A DNA stretch of 64,000 nt, from the NCBI RefSeq assembly GCF_017874415.1, contig NZ_JAGGLM010000010.1, positions 1-64,000 on the forward strand, given 5' to 3'. Below are positions 9,147 to 17,174 of the stretch, in pieces. Below the pieces are notes generated by a model that had not been told where the DNA came from, made no database searches, and saw nothing but the letters and a program-made list of their open reading frames with translations. The stretch is from Clostridium algifaecis (GTDB taxonomy: Bacteria; Bacillota; Clostridia; Clostridiales; Clostridiaceae). Position 1 is the first letter of the stretch. The number at the start of each line of letters is the position of its first letter. The translations under genes and the position numbers were made by a program.

Positions 9147-10181
9147 CTAACTATTTTTGATATTATTTATTATTAATTTTGCGCTATCAGATATTAAAAA
9201 TTCATAAGTAACATCTGGTACTAAATTTCTTATTTCATCAAATTTATTTTCCTTTATAAGACTTCTTACATTAGAAGCACTTATTATTTCTCCATCCTTA
9301 CAAATCCTATGAACTTCAATTACATCCACTCCATAATGCGGAAGAGTTTTTTTCATAACTTCATTATAATTTTTTGTAACATTTGAAAGTGGTTCGTCTC
9401 CTATATATCTTTTATTTATTCCAAGTACCGGTGCAATATATTCACCAAATATTTTTACATCCAAAAGAGAATGTATACTTGAAACTTCACTCTTATCCTT
9501 TATAAAATAGCTTGGAAAGGTTGCACTCGATATTATATAATCTTCACCCTTATGCAAAATAACATTATCTAAATGTTCTATTCCTTTTTTTACCAATTTA
9601 TATCTTATATCATTTGGGAATTCAGATTTATCTTCCCAGACTATAAAAACATGGACAATATCGCTTTCTTTTGAAGCCTTTTCTATTAAATATTTGTGTC
9701 CTAGCGTAAATGGATTGCAGTTCATAACTAAAGCTGATACAATCTTTCCATTTATTCTTCTTTTACTTATCTTCTGTAAAAACTTTTCAATTCCATCCGA
9801 TCTATTTTCGAGTAAAATAACTTTATTCTCTACCTCTTCAATTTTATAAAAACCCAAATCGTTAAATATAGAATAATTTTTAGGTTTAGTATATATAAAA
9901 AGGTGGCTATTTCCTCTTCTATATTCTTCATTTATTAGATCAGATAAAATTTTATTTGATATGCCCATTCCTCTATAATTTTTATCTATTGCTATGCATT
10001 TCAGAACTTTATTATCAAAGGAGCCAGTGCCTATGACTTTTTCACCATCATATATAGCAACTGTATACTCTACGTTTTTATCAAACTCTAAACCTTGATC
10101 TTTCAAAAAACTTTTAATTGGGGTTAATTGCTTTGAAAATCTATCTTCTATTATTACCTTGTTTAAAGTATGATATTCCAT
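9147..10181 (-). CDS. citC: [Citrate (pro-3S)-lyase] ligase
   Basis: CitC, 344 aa, acetylates the prosthetic group of CitD with ATP and acetate, switching citrate lyase on; EC 6.2.1.22. An N-terminal GNAT-like segment (about residues 30-125, with NYRGMGISNKIL) precedes a nucleotidyltransferase domain with the NPFTLGHKYLI motif (HxGH-like) near 155-166, and a C-terminal SASNVRSLIK block. AAAGGAG precedes the ATG. It lies 60 bp downstream of the malic enzyme gene and 61 bp ahead of citD. Confidence 0.93.
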   Translation of the reverse strand: MEYHTLNKVIIEDRFSKQLTPIKSFLKDQGLEFDKNVEYTVAIYDGEKVIGTGSFDNKVLKCIAIDKNYRGMGISNKILSDLINEEYRRGNSHLFIYTKPKNYSIFNDLGFYKIEEVENKVILLENRSDGIEKFLQKISKRRINGKIVSALVMNCNPFTLGHKYLIEKASKESDIVHVFIVWEDKSEFPNDIRYKLVKKGIEHLDNVILHKGEDYIISSATFPSYFIKDKSEVSSIHSLLDVKIFGEYIAPVLGINKRYIGDEPLSNVTKNYNEVMKKTLPHYGVDVIEVHRICKDGEIISASNVRSLIKENKFDEIRNLVPDVTYEFLISDSAKLIINNIKNS

Positions 10182-10240
10182 AAATACTGCTCCTTTGTAT
10201 AATATATATAAAACTATAAAATAGTTTGATACCTTTTTAA

Positions 10241-11425
10241 TTAGCTAACCAAAGTTTCTTTTGTAAGTCCAAGCTTTTCTGCAGTGTCTATAACCGCTTT
10301 TGAAACAGCACTACAAACATCTTTGTCAAATACACTTGGAACTATGTTGTCTTCATTTAGTTCACTGTCTTCTATAAGTGCTGCAATTCCTTTTGCAGCT
10401 GCAATTTTTATATTATCGTCTATATCTTTAATTCTTGCTTCTAATGCTCCTTTAAATATGCCCGGGAATACTAAAACATTATTTATTTGGTTTGGAAAAT
10501 CTGATCTTCCAGTAGCTACAATCCTAGCTCCTCCAAGCTTCGCCTCATCTGGCATAATCTCAGGTGTTGGATTTGCAAGCGCAAAAACCATAGCATCCTT
10601 ATTCATAGATGAAACCATTTCTCTTGTAAGAACTCCTGCTGCTGAAACTCCTATAAATAAATCTTTATTTTTTATAATATCTTTTAAATTTCCCTTTTCT
10701 AAATTTTTGTTAGTTAATTCTGCTATTTCCTGCTGTGGAACATTTAAAGTTTTGTCACCCTTTACAATAGCTCCATTTAAATCACATAGTACTATATCTT
10801 TCACTCCAACCGCTAATAAAAGTTTAGCTGTAGCGATTCCTGAAGCACCTGCTCCATTTATAACAACCTTCAATTCATTCATTTTCTTTTTAATTATCTT
10901 AAGTGAATTGAAAATTCCTGCTAAAACTGCAATAGCAGTTCCATGTTGATCATCATGATATACCGGTATATCCAGTTCTTCTTTAAGTTTATCTTCAATA
11001 TAAAAACATTCTGGAGCTTTAATATCTTCTATGTGAATTCCACCAAAGCCAGGTGCAATATTTTTTATAGTATTTACTATTTCATCTGGATCGCTTGAAT
11101 CAATACTTATAGGAATAGCATCAGTTCCTGCAAACTTTTTGTGTAACAATGCTTTACCTTCGACTACAGGAAGGCCTGCTTCAGGTCCAATATTTCCAAG
11201 TCCTAATACTGCCGTTCCATTAGTAACTACTGCTATAGTTCTACCTTTTAGCGTATACTCATAAGCATTTTTCTTATTCTTAGCTATTTCCATACATGGT
11301 CCTGCTATTCCAGGTGTATAAGCTACTGATAGATCATGTCTATTATTGAGCGGCATTGTTCCAGTAATTTTAATTTTTCCTTTATTTTGCTTATGCAATT
11401 TTAAAGATTCTTCCTTAACATTCAT
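10241..11425 (-). CDS. NAD(P)-dependent malic enzyme (decarboxylating)
   Basis: Short bacterial malic enzyme of 394 aa, without a phosphotransacetylase domain. It converts malate to pyruvate and CO2, EC 1.1.1.38/40. Family blocks include LSVAYTPGVA-like AYTPGIAGPC, PVYHDDQHGTAIA near residues 155-167, the dinucleotide fold GAGASGIATAKLL near 190-203, and ALANPTPEI. It heads the cit operon, so citrate-derived oxaloacetate, reduced to malate, can be drained to pyruvate. The ATG at 11425 has no close Shine-Dalgarno; GGGAGG lies about 43 nt upstream, in front of a possible 10-codon leader ORF. Confidence 0.92.
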   Translation of the reverse strand: MNVKEESLKLHKQNKGKIKITGTMPLNNRHDLSVAYTPGIAGPCMEIAKNKKNAYEYTLKGRTIAVVTNGTAVLGLGNIGPEAGLPVVEGKALLHKKFAGTDAIPISIDSSDPDEIVNTIKNIAPGFGGIHIEDIKAPECFYIEDKLKEELDIPVYHDDQHGTAIAVLAGIFNSLKIIKKKMNELKVVINGAGASGIATAKLLLAVGVKDIVLCDLNGAIVKGDKTLNVPQQEIAELTNKNLEKGNLKDIIKNKDLFIGVSAAGVLTREMVSSMNKDAMVFALANPTPEIMPDEAKLGGARIVATGRSDFPNQINNVLVFPGIFKGALEARIKDIDDNIKIAAAKGIAALIEDSELNEDNIVPSVFDKDVCSAVSKAVIDTAEKLGLTKETLVS

Positions 11426-11500
11426 ACTAATAATTTTTAATTAAATTGCTTAAATGCAATCTAATTATCCTCCCTTTTATCAAAGTCAACCAAAACATCT

Positions 11501-11514
11501 CGACAGCGTTTACA
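11501..11514 (-). promoter_or_regulatory. CcpA cre-like site in the malic enzyme/cit leader
   Basis: Minus strand TGTAAACGCTGTCG fits the cre consensus TGWAANCGNTNWCA at nearly every position. It lies about 35-48 nt downstream of the predicted transcription start, the usual place for roadblock repression by CcpA. A second such site is at 13374-13387 before pckA. Confidence 0.6.
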
Positions 11515-11555
11515 CTTATTAATTTTTATATTATTAATATCTTTTATTTATCTTA

Positions 11556-11601
11556 ATGATAACAGAATTTTTAACAAATGTCAAAACATTTGTTAAAAAT
11601 T
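11556..11601 (-). promoter_or_regulatory. Promoter and palindromic operator of the malic enzyme/cit operon
   Basis: Minus strand: -35 TTGACA (11579-11584), 17 bp, -10 TATCAT (11556-11561). The -35 lies in a perfect inverted repeat with 15-bp arms, AATTTTTAACAAATG (11566-11580) and its complement (11587-11601), around a 6-nt spacer. The arms contain the AACAAATG box shared with the transporter and pckA promoters. It is the best candidate operator for one or both SorC-type regulators. Confidence 0.7.
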
Positions 11602-11662
11602 AATACAAATGTTTTAATATTATGCTATATTTTAATAGTTATATGGTTATATATATAGAATT

Positions 11663-11712
11663 AGCAACATTAAAATAACATTTGTTAAAACAAATGTTAT
11701 TTTAATGTTGCT
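11663..11712. repeat. 22-bp perfect palindrome with embedded AACATTTG box
   Basis: Arms AGCAACATTAAAATAACATTTG (22 nt) at 11663-11684 and the exact complement at 11691-11712 enclose TTAAAA. It lies 48 bp behind the pckA stop, so it may act as a terminator, though no clean T run follows on the minus strand. Its core is the same AACATTTGTT box as the operators, so regulator binding is an alternative. Confidence 0.6.
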
Positions 11713-11760
11713 TTTGTTGATGAATATCTCTTTTGTTTGACTAATTTGCATGAATTTAAA

Positions 11761-13323
11761 CTATTTACTTGGTCCTGCCATAACTATATCTTGTGAAACA
11801 TCCTCAAATCTTTTAAAGTTTTCTTTAAATCTTTTAGCTAATTCTAATACTTTTACATCATAAGCTTCTTTATTTTTCCACATATTTCTAGGATTAAGTA
11901 CTTCACCAGGAACACCTTCACAGTTTTTAGGCATTAACACTTTAAATACAGGATGCTCTACAAATTCTTCATTTTTAATCTTTCCTGAGATTGCTGCATT
12001 AACCATTTTTCTAGTATATGAAAGTTTTATTCTTTGTCCTTCGCCATAACTTCCACCTATCCATCCTGTGTTAATTAGATAAACATCTGCTTTAGACTCA
12101 TCTATTTTCTTTCCAAGTAATTTTGCATATACACTTGGTTTTAATATCATAAAAGGTTCACCAAAGCAAGTCGAGAAAGTAGCTTTAGGTTCACTAACTC
12201 CTCTCTCTGTTCCAGGAACTTTGCTAGTATATCCTGATATAAAATGGTACATAGCTTGTTCTTTTGTTAATTTAGATATTGGAGGCATTACACCAAAAGC
12301 ATCAGCTGTTAAGAATATAATTGTATTTGGTTCCTTGCCAAATCCATCACTATCAAAGTTTTCTATATAATTTATTGGATATGCTGCTCTAGTATTTTCA
12401 GTAACAGAAGCACAATTATAATCGGGTTTTCTATTTTCATCAAGTGCCACATTTTCTAATAATGTTCCAAATTTAATAGCGTTATATATTTCTCTTTCCT
12501 TTTCTTTGTCAAGTCTAATTACCTTTGCGTAGCATCCGCCTTCGAAGTTAAACACTCCATCATTACACCAACCATGTTCATCATCACCAATAAGCTTTCT
12601 ATCCAGGTCTGCAGACAACGTTGTCTTACCTGTGCCTGATAATCCAAAGAATATAGTTGTATCTCCTTTTTCTCCTTTATTAGCTGAACAATGCATAGGT
12701 AATACACCTTTTTGCGGCATTAAAAAGTTCATTATCGAAAATACTGATTTCTTTATTTCACCAGAATATGATGTTCCTCCAATAAGAACTACTTTCTTCG
12801 TGAAATTTATTATAATAAATGCCTCTGAATTTATTCCGTCCATTCCTTTTTTTGCTTTAAATCCAGGAGCAGAAATTATATTAAATTCTGGAATATGTTT
12901 TGAAAGTTCATCTTTTGTTGGTCTTACAAACATTTGATTTGCAAACATTGCTTGATAAGCATATTCACATGTTACTCTTATTGGTATTTTGTAATTTCCA
13001 AGACTGCCTACAAACCCATTAAATATAAATAAATCTTTTTTATTTAAATATTCTACTACCTCATTGTAAAGCACATCGAATATTTCTTCTTTTATAGATA
13101 GATTTACTTTACCCCAGTTAATTTTATCTTCTGTTATTGAGTCTCTAACAATAAATCTATCTTTTGGAGATCTGCCTGTATATTTTCCCGTACTTACTGC
13201 AAAAGCACCCGTATCTGAAAAAACTCCTTCTCCTCTTTTTACTGCAAGTTCTATAAGTTCAGCAACACTGGTATTTACATAAGTATTCTTACCTTTAAGC
13301 TTTGCACTTTTTAAATTAGTCAT
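11761..13323 (-). CDS. pckA: ATP-dependent phosphoenolpyruvate carboxykinase
   Basis: Interconverts oxaloacetate plus ATP and PEP plus CO2; EC 4.1.1.49. With citrate lyase next door it gives a direct route from oxaloacetate to PEP. Motifs are TGRSPKDRF near the N-terminus, FFGLSGTGKTTLS (kinase-1a P-loop) near residue 230, DDEHGW (metal site) and NTGWIGGSYGEGQR. An upstream ATGATG at 13335/13332 would add 4 aa but abuts the GGAGG directly; MTNLKSAK from 13323 (520 aa) is preferred, start moderately sure. It has its own promoter and a cre-like site. Confidence 0.95.
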   Translation of the reverse strand: MTNLKSAKLKGKNTYVNTSVAELIELAVKRGEGVFSDTGAFAVSTGKYTGRSPKDRFIVRDSITEDKINWGKVNLSIKEEIFDVLYNEVVEYLNKKDLFIFNGFVGSLGNYKIPIRVTCEYAYQAMFANQMFVRPTKDELSKHIPEFNIISAPGFKAKKGMDGINSEAFIIINFTKKVVLIGGTSYSGEIKKSVFSIMNFLMPQKGVLPMHCSANKGEKGDTTIFFGLSGTGKTTLSADLDRKLIGDDEHGWCNDGVFNFEGGCYAKVIRLDKEKEREIYNAIKFGTLLENVALDENRKPDYNCASVTENTRAAYPINYIENFDSDGFGKEPNTIIFLTADAFGVMPPISKLTKEQAMYHFISGYTSKVPGTERGVSEPKATFSTCFGEPFMILKPSVYAKLLGKKIDESKADVYLINTGWIGGSYGEGQRIKLSYTRKMVNAAISGKIKNEEFVEHPVFKVLMPKNCEGVPGEVLNPRNMWKNKEAYDVKVLELAKRFKENFKRFEDVSQDIVMAGPSK

Positions 13324-13373
13324 AATCCTCATCATCCTCCATAGTTATTCTAACTATTTATAACAAGCTGCAT

Positions 13374-13387
13374 TCATAGCGTTTACA
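13374..13387 (-). promoter_or_regulatory. CcpA cre-like site in the pckA leader
   Basis: Minus strand TGTAAACGCTATGA matches TGWAANCGNTNWCA at 13 of 14 positions. It lies about 34-47 nt behind the predicted pckA start point, the same offset as the site in the malic enzyme leader. Confidence 0.65.
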
Positions 13388-13427
13388 TGGATCAATTTTC
13401 ACCGCATTAACGAATTTATTATCAACA

Positions 13428-13466
13428 ATAATAACAGATTAGCTTCATTATGTCAAAACATTTGTT
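13428..13466 (-). promoter_or_regulatory. pckA promoter with AACAAATGTT operator
   Basis: Minus strand: AACAAATGTT fused to -35 TTGACA (13451-13456), 17 bp, -10 TATTAT (13428-13433). Geometry is identical to the promoters at 3294-3328 and 11556-11601. Confidence 0.7.
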
Positions 13467-13703
13467 TTATATAAATTACAAATGTTATATATTTTTTAGA
13501 TAAATACTATATTATTATATTACGAACACTATTTATATTTATCAAATGTTATAATAATATGCTTTTGTTGAATAATGTACATCATTTTTACTTATTTCTA
13601 TTCTTATGAAAATATGTATACTTTTATTGTGATTTTATTGAAAAAATAATAAACTTCAATTACAATAAAGTAAATAGATTAATATCAATTGAGAGGAATA
13701 TAC

Positions 13704-14687
13704 ATGATTGACGGATATGAAAATATTAGTGAAAATGAAAAATTAAATTTTCTTGCTGACTTAGCAAATATGTACTACGAATTAAACATGACTCAAACTG
13801 AGATAGCAAATAAACTATCCACTTCTAGATTTAAAGTGTCTAAGTTGCTACAGGAAGCTAAAAATAAGCATGTAGTTGAAATTACTATAAATAAGCCTAA
13901 CAATAGAGTTTATGACCTAGAATCTGAATTAAAGGAAACTTTTAATTTAAAAGCTGCTATAGTACTTGATAATAAAGTTCTCCCTTATGAAGAAATTCTT
14001 TACTCACTAGGTAAAGTTGGAGCAAAATACGTAAATAGTTTAATTAAAGAAAATTCAACAATAGGAGTATTATGGGGAAAAACTCTTTTAAATTTAGTAA
14101 AACATCTTAAACCTCAAAAAAAGCTTCCAATAACCGCTGTACAAATTGTTGGTGCTGCTGCAAAAAATAAAAATATTTTAGATGCCCAGGAACTTATAAG
14201 GTATATAGCAAATATATATGGTGGGAACTCCAAGTATCTATATGCTCCCCTATATATAGACAATGATTATGCAAGGAAGGCACTTATGCATGAACCTGTA
14301 ATAAGTGACACTTTGTTTTTCGCAAATAAGTCTGATATAATTCTTACAGGAATAGGCACTATAGATGCTATGTTTTCTTCTACACTATGGTCAAATTATT
14401 TAGAAAAAAATAATGAATACGATTTAAGCACTCTTAATGCTGTAGGCTGTATTTATGGAAGAGTTTATAATAACTTAGGAGAAGAACTTGACATAGATAT
14501 AAATAAAAAAATCGTTGGAATCGATACACCCTCAATTAAGAGAACTGAACATGTAATAGGTATTGCTTCAGGTAAATTTAAAGCTAAATCAATTTTAGGT
14601 GCTTTGCGCGGAAGGTATATAAATACTATAATTACTGATGACTCCACAGCATCAAAAGTGCTTTCTCTATCAAAAATTACACAGTAA
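13704..14687 (+). CDS. SorC/DeoR-family (CitI-like) transcriptional regulator, copy 2
   Basis: Close paralogue of the protein at 697-1680, about 327 aa, with the same HTH (MTQTEIANKLSTSRFKVSKLL) and the same SorC-type effector domain (GVLWGKTLLNL, IILTGIG, ALRGRYINTIITDD). GAGAGG at 13691-13696 stands 7 nt before the ATG at 13704; an upstream TTG at 13689 is disfavoured. It diverges from pckA and is followed by a terminator, then the convergent citG. It probably senses citrate or a related metabolite and controls the cit/pckA/transporter set. Division of labour with copy 1 is unknown. Confidence 0.87.
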   Translation: MIDGYENISENEKLNFLADLANMYYELNMTQTEIANKLSTSRFKVSKLLQEAKNKHVVEITINKPNNRVYDLESELKETFNLKAAIVLDNKVLPYEEILYSLGKVGAKYVNSLIKENSTIGVLWGKTLLNLVKHLKPQKKLPITAVQIVGAAAKNKNILDAQELIRYIANIYGGNSKYLYAPLYIDNDYARKALMHEPVISDTLFFANKSDIILTGIGTIDAMFSSTLWSNYLEKNNEYDLSTLNAVGCIYGRVYNNLGEELDIDINKKIVGIDTPSIKRTEHVIGIASGKFKAKSILGALRGRYINTIITDDSTASKVLSLSKITQ

Positions 14688-14727
14688 AAAGCCCTGTCTA
14701 TAATCATATAGACAAGGTCGTTTTTTT
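14686..14727. terminator. Rho-independent terminator between regulator copy 2 and citG
   Basis: Hairpin formed by GCCCTGTCTATA and TATAGACAAGGTC with a short loop, followed on the plus strand by a seven-T run and preceded by an A run. It probably serves both convergent genes. Confidence 0.75.
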
Positions 14728-14734
14728 AAAAAAG

Positions 14735-15601
14735 CTAATTCATATAATTTTCTACTAAATATAAAAATACAGTTACTCCAAGCAAGTCTGCACTTCCTCC
14801 TGGACTTATATTTTTACTTACAAATTCATCACAGAGTTTATTTATTTCTTCCCTTCCTTTTTTTCTTCTCATGCCGCCGTCTTGAATTATTTTCTTTGAG
14901 ATTGCTTTTACTTCTTCTAATATTTCTTCAGAAGTTCTATATACAATAGTAGAATCATCACATATCTGCATTATTCCTATTAGTGTATGAACTAATCTAT
15001 CATTTATATTTAAATCCAGGTTCTTTTTATAAAAATCTAGTGCAAAATCGAAAACTGTTGGAATGCCTCTTTCAACTTCTCCCCTTACACCTTCTGTTTT
15101 ATACTTTAAAAATATTTTTTCACAGTGAGTCAATTTATCATTATTTTTATCTAAGTTATATAACTCATGAGATACAATTCCATGAGTCATAATCTTTATG
15201 ACATTCTTTATATCATGAAAGTCACCTTTAGAATATATTACTTTTCCAACTGCTGCACAAACAGTACCAATCAAGAATAACATACCTTTATGAGTATTAA
15301 CTCTATTTGTTTTATCAAACATATCTTTTTCGGCTTTTATTCCAATTGCTCTTATATTTTTAAATATATCTTCACATGATTTGTCTGAAAAACCTTCCTG
15401 AACAAATAGCACCAAATATTTACTTAAAGCTGCCGTGCTGTCGATAAAAGTAAAAAAATTCATGTCACTATGCGAACCATTTGATACAGGTGAAACAAGA
15501 CCTGGTGATGGAAAACATGACACTTCATATATCATAGCCTGAGCTGCTAAACTTCCAATATCAAGTGCAATTTCATCTATATTAAACTTATTATTTTTCA
15601 T
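14735..15601 (-). CDS. citG: Triphosphoribosyl-dephospho-CoA synthase
   Basis: CitG, 288 aa, makes the precursor of the citrate lyase prosthetic group from ATP and dephospho-CoA; EC 2.4.2.52. The conserved blocks PSPGLVSPVSNGSHSDMNFFTF (split here: PSPGLV near residue 30, GSHSDMNFF near 40), NTHKGMLFLIG near 100, and the C-terminal SPGGSADLLGVTVFL are all visible. It is not fused to CitX; that partner is at 30007-30630. GGAGAG precedes the ATG. It lies behind glmM but separated by 129 bp including an AT-rich 14-bp inverted repeat (15635-15676), so it may have its own promoter. Confidence 0.93.
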   Translation of the reverse strand: MKNNKFNIDEIALDIGSLAAQAMIYEVSCFPSPGLVSPVSNGSHSDMNFFTFIDSTAALSKYLVLFVQEGFSDKSCEDIFKNIRAIGIKAEKDMFDKTNRVNTHKGMLFLIGTVCAAVGKVIYSKGDFHDIKNVIKIMTHGIVSHELYNLDKNNDKLTHCEKIFLKYKTEGVRGEVERGIPTVFDFALDFYKKNLDLNINDRLVHTLIGIMQICDDSTIVYRTSEEILEEVKAISKKIIQDGGMRRKKGREEINKLCDEFVSKNISPGGSADLLGVTVFLYLVENYMN

Positions 15602-15634
15602 ACGTTCTCTCCATATTCTTATAAATTTTAATAG

Positions 15635-15676
15635 ATTTTATATTATAGATTTTATAATGTGCCTATAATATAAAAT
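15635..15676. repeat. AT-rich inverted repeat between glmM and citG
   Basis: Perfect 14-bp arms ATTTTATATTATAG and CTATAATATAAAAT around a 14-nt spacer. It may be the glmM terminator or an operator/promoter element of citG (the arms hold TATAAT-like hexamers). It lacks the AACAAATGTT box. Confidence 0.45.
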
Positions 15677-15730
15677 TAATAAAAGATATTAAAATATAAA
15701 TAAGATTTATTTAGGAGATGTTTGTTTCAA

Positions 15731-17083
15731 CTAGCAATTTGCCTTTTCTTCAATAAGCTTTGCAAGGCTAGTTGCCATTTTATCTATTTCTGATTGATCC
15801 TTTCCTTCAAGCATTACTCTAACTAGAGGCTCTGTACCAGATGGCCTTATAAGAACTCTTCCGCAGCCATCCAACCTTTCTTCCATCTTTTTAATTTCTG
15901 ACATTATCTGTTTATCCTTCATATATATATCTTTCTTGTCATTTGGAACTTTTGCATTTACAAGTACCTGTGGAAGTTCTTTCACAAAAGATGCAAGCTC
16001 CGATAATGTTTTTCCACTTTCTTTAACTATAGATGAAAGTTTAAGTGCTGTAACAAGTCCATCTCCTGTAGTATTATAATCAAGCATAATTATATGACCT
16101 GACTGTTCTCCTCCAAGTACATAGCCTTGTTTTTTCATTTCTTCAAGTACATATCTGTCTCCAACCTTAGTTTTTACAGTCTTTATGCCCTCCTTATTCA
16201 AGGCTATATCAAGTCCAAGGTTACTCATAACTGTAACTACTACAGAATTTTTGTTTAGCTTGCCCTTATTTTTCAAATATCTTCCTACTATTGCAATTGT
16301 AAAATCTCCACTTATAAGGTTGCCTTTTTCGTCTACAGCCAAACATCTGTCTGCATCTCCATCAAAAGCAAGTCCTAAATCACAATTTTTCTTAACAACG
16401 TAATCCATTAATTCTTCAGGATGTGTGGATCCACAATTTTTATTTATATTTACTCCATCCGGATCATTATTTATTACATATACACTTGCCCCAAGCTCCT
16501 TAAAAGCTTTGACAGAAGTTATGGATGATGCTCCGTTTGCACAATCAAGTGCAACTTTTAATCCTTTTAAGTCCATATCTATAGTTGATTTTGCAAATTC
16601 TATATAATCCGTTAATGCTTTTTTTGATTTAATAGTCTTTCGTCCTATATTTTCGCCTACAGGTATATTAATTCCCTGAAAATCATTTTCTATTAAGTTC
16701 TGTATTTTATCCTCAAGCTCATCTGAAAGTTTATATCCTTCACCATTAAAAAACTTGATTCCATTATATTCTACTGGATTATGAGATGCCGATATTACAA
16801 CTCCTGCATCTGCTCCATATTTTTTAGTTAAATAAGCTATAGCAGGTGTTGGTATAACATCTACACATACAGCTTTTGCACCAACCGAAAGTATTCCCGA
16901 TACAAGTGCAGATTCGAGCATATCTCCTGATATTCTTGTGTCCATTCCGACCAGAATTTTTGGACTTTTAGATACTTCTGTTAATACACAAGCTCCAGCT
17001 TTTCCAAGTTTATAAGCTAATTCGCACGTTAATTCCTTATTTGCAATTCCTCTTACCCCATCAGTTCCAAACATTCTATGCAT
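15731..17083 (-). CDS. glmM: Phosphoglucosamine mutase
   Basis: Converts glucosamine-6-phosphate to glucosamine-1-phosphate for peptidoglycan precursors; EC 5.4.2.10. Length is 450 aa. Motifs are [12 protein letters not shown] at the N-terminus, the active-site loop [15 protein letters not shown] with the phosphoserine near residue 102, the metal loop DGDADR near 240, and [12 protein letters not shown] near the C-terminus. GAGAGAGG precedes the ATG at 17083. The cdaA-cdaR-glmM gene grouping is conserved in Firmicutes, where GlmM and CdaR modulate CdaA. Here an FAD protein sits between cdaR and glmM. Confidence 0.97.
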   Translation of the reverse strand: MHRMFGTDGVRGIANKELTCELAYKLGKAGACVLTEVSKSPKILVGMDTRISGDMLESALVSGILSVGAKAVCVDVIPTPAIAYLTKKYGADAGVVISASHNPVEYNGIKFFNGEGYKLSDELEDKIQNLIENDFQGINIPVGENIGRKTIKSKKALTDYIEFAKSTIDMDLKGLKVALDCANGASSITSVKAFKELGASVYVINNDPDGVNINKNCGSTHPEELMDYVVKKNCDLGLAFDGDADRCLAVDEKGNLISGDFTIAIVGRYLKNKGKLNKNSVVVTVMSNLGLDIALNKEGIKTVKTKVGDRYVLEEMKKQGYVLGGEQSGHIIMLDYNTTGDGLVTALKLSSIVKESGKTLSELASFVKELPQVLVNAKVPNDKKDIYMKDKQIMSEIKKMEERLDGCGRVLIRPSGTEPLVRVMLEGKDQSEIDKMATSLAKLIEEKANC

Positions 17084-17174
17084 AAATAATACCTCTCTCT
17101 TATCAAATGTTAATGTTAAAACTAGATATTCATTGTTATATTATATTATATTGAAAACATTTCTACAATGTTAT

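Larger units (their letters stand above)
11426..11760. other. Regulatory intergenic region between pckA and malic enzyme/cit operon
   Basis: Contains, reading towards the malic enzyme gene on the minus strand: a 22-bp perfect palindrome just behind pckA, an ACAAATGTTTT half-site (11605-11615), a 15-bp perfect palindrome over the -35, a sigmaA promoter, a cre-like site, GGGAGG and a possible leader peptide. No other gene fits. Confidence 0.7.
13336..13703. other. Divergent control region between pckA and regulator copy 2
   Basis: Holds the pckA leader with cre-like site, the pckA promoter, and two further CAAATGTT half-sites at 13478-13486 and 13541-13550 nearer the plus-strand regulator. No gene is seen. 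The half-sites are placed so that regulator copy 2 could control both pckA and itself. Confidence 0.6.
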
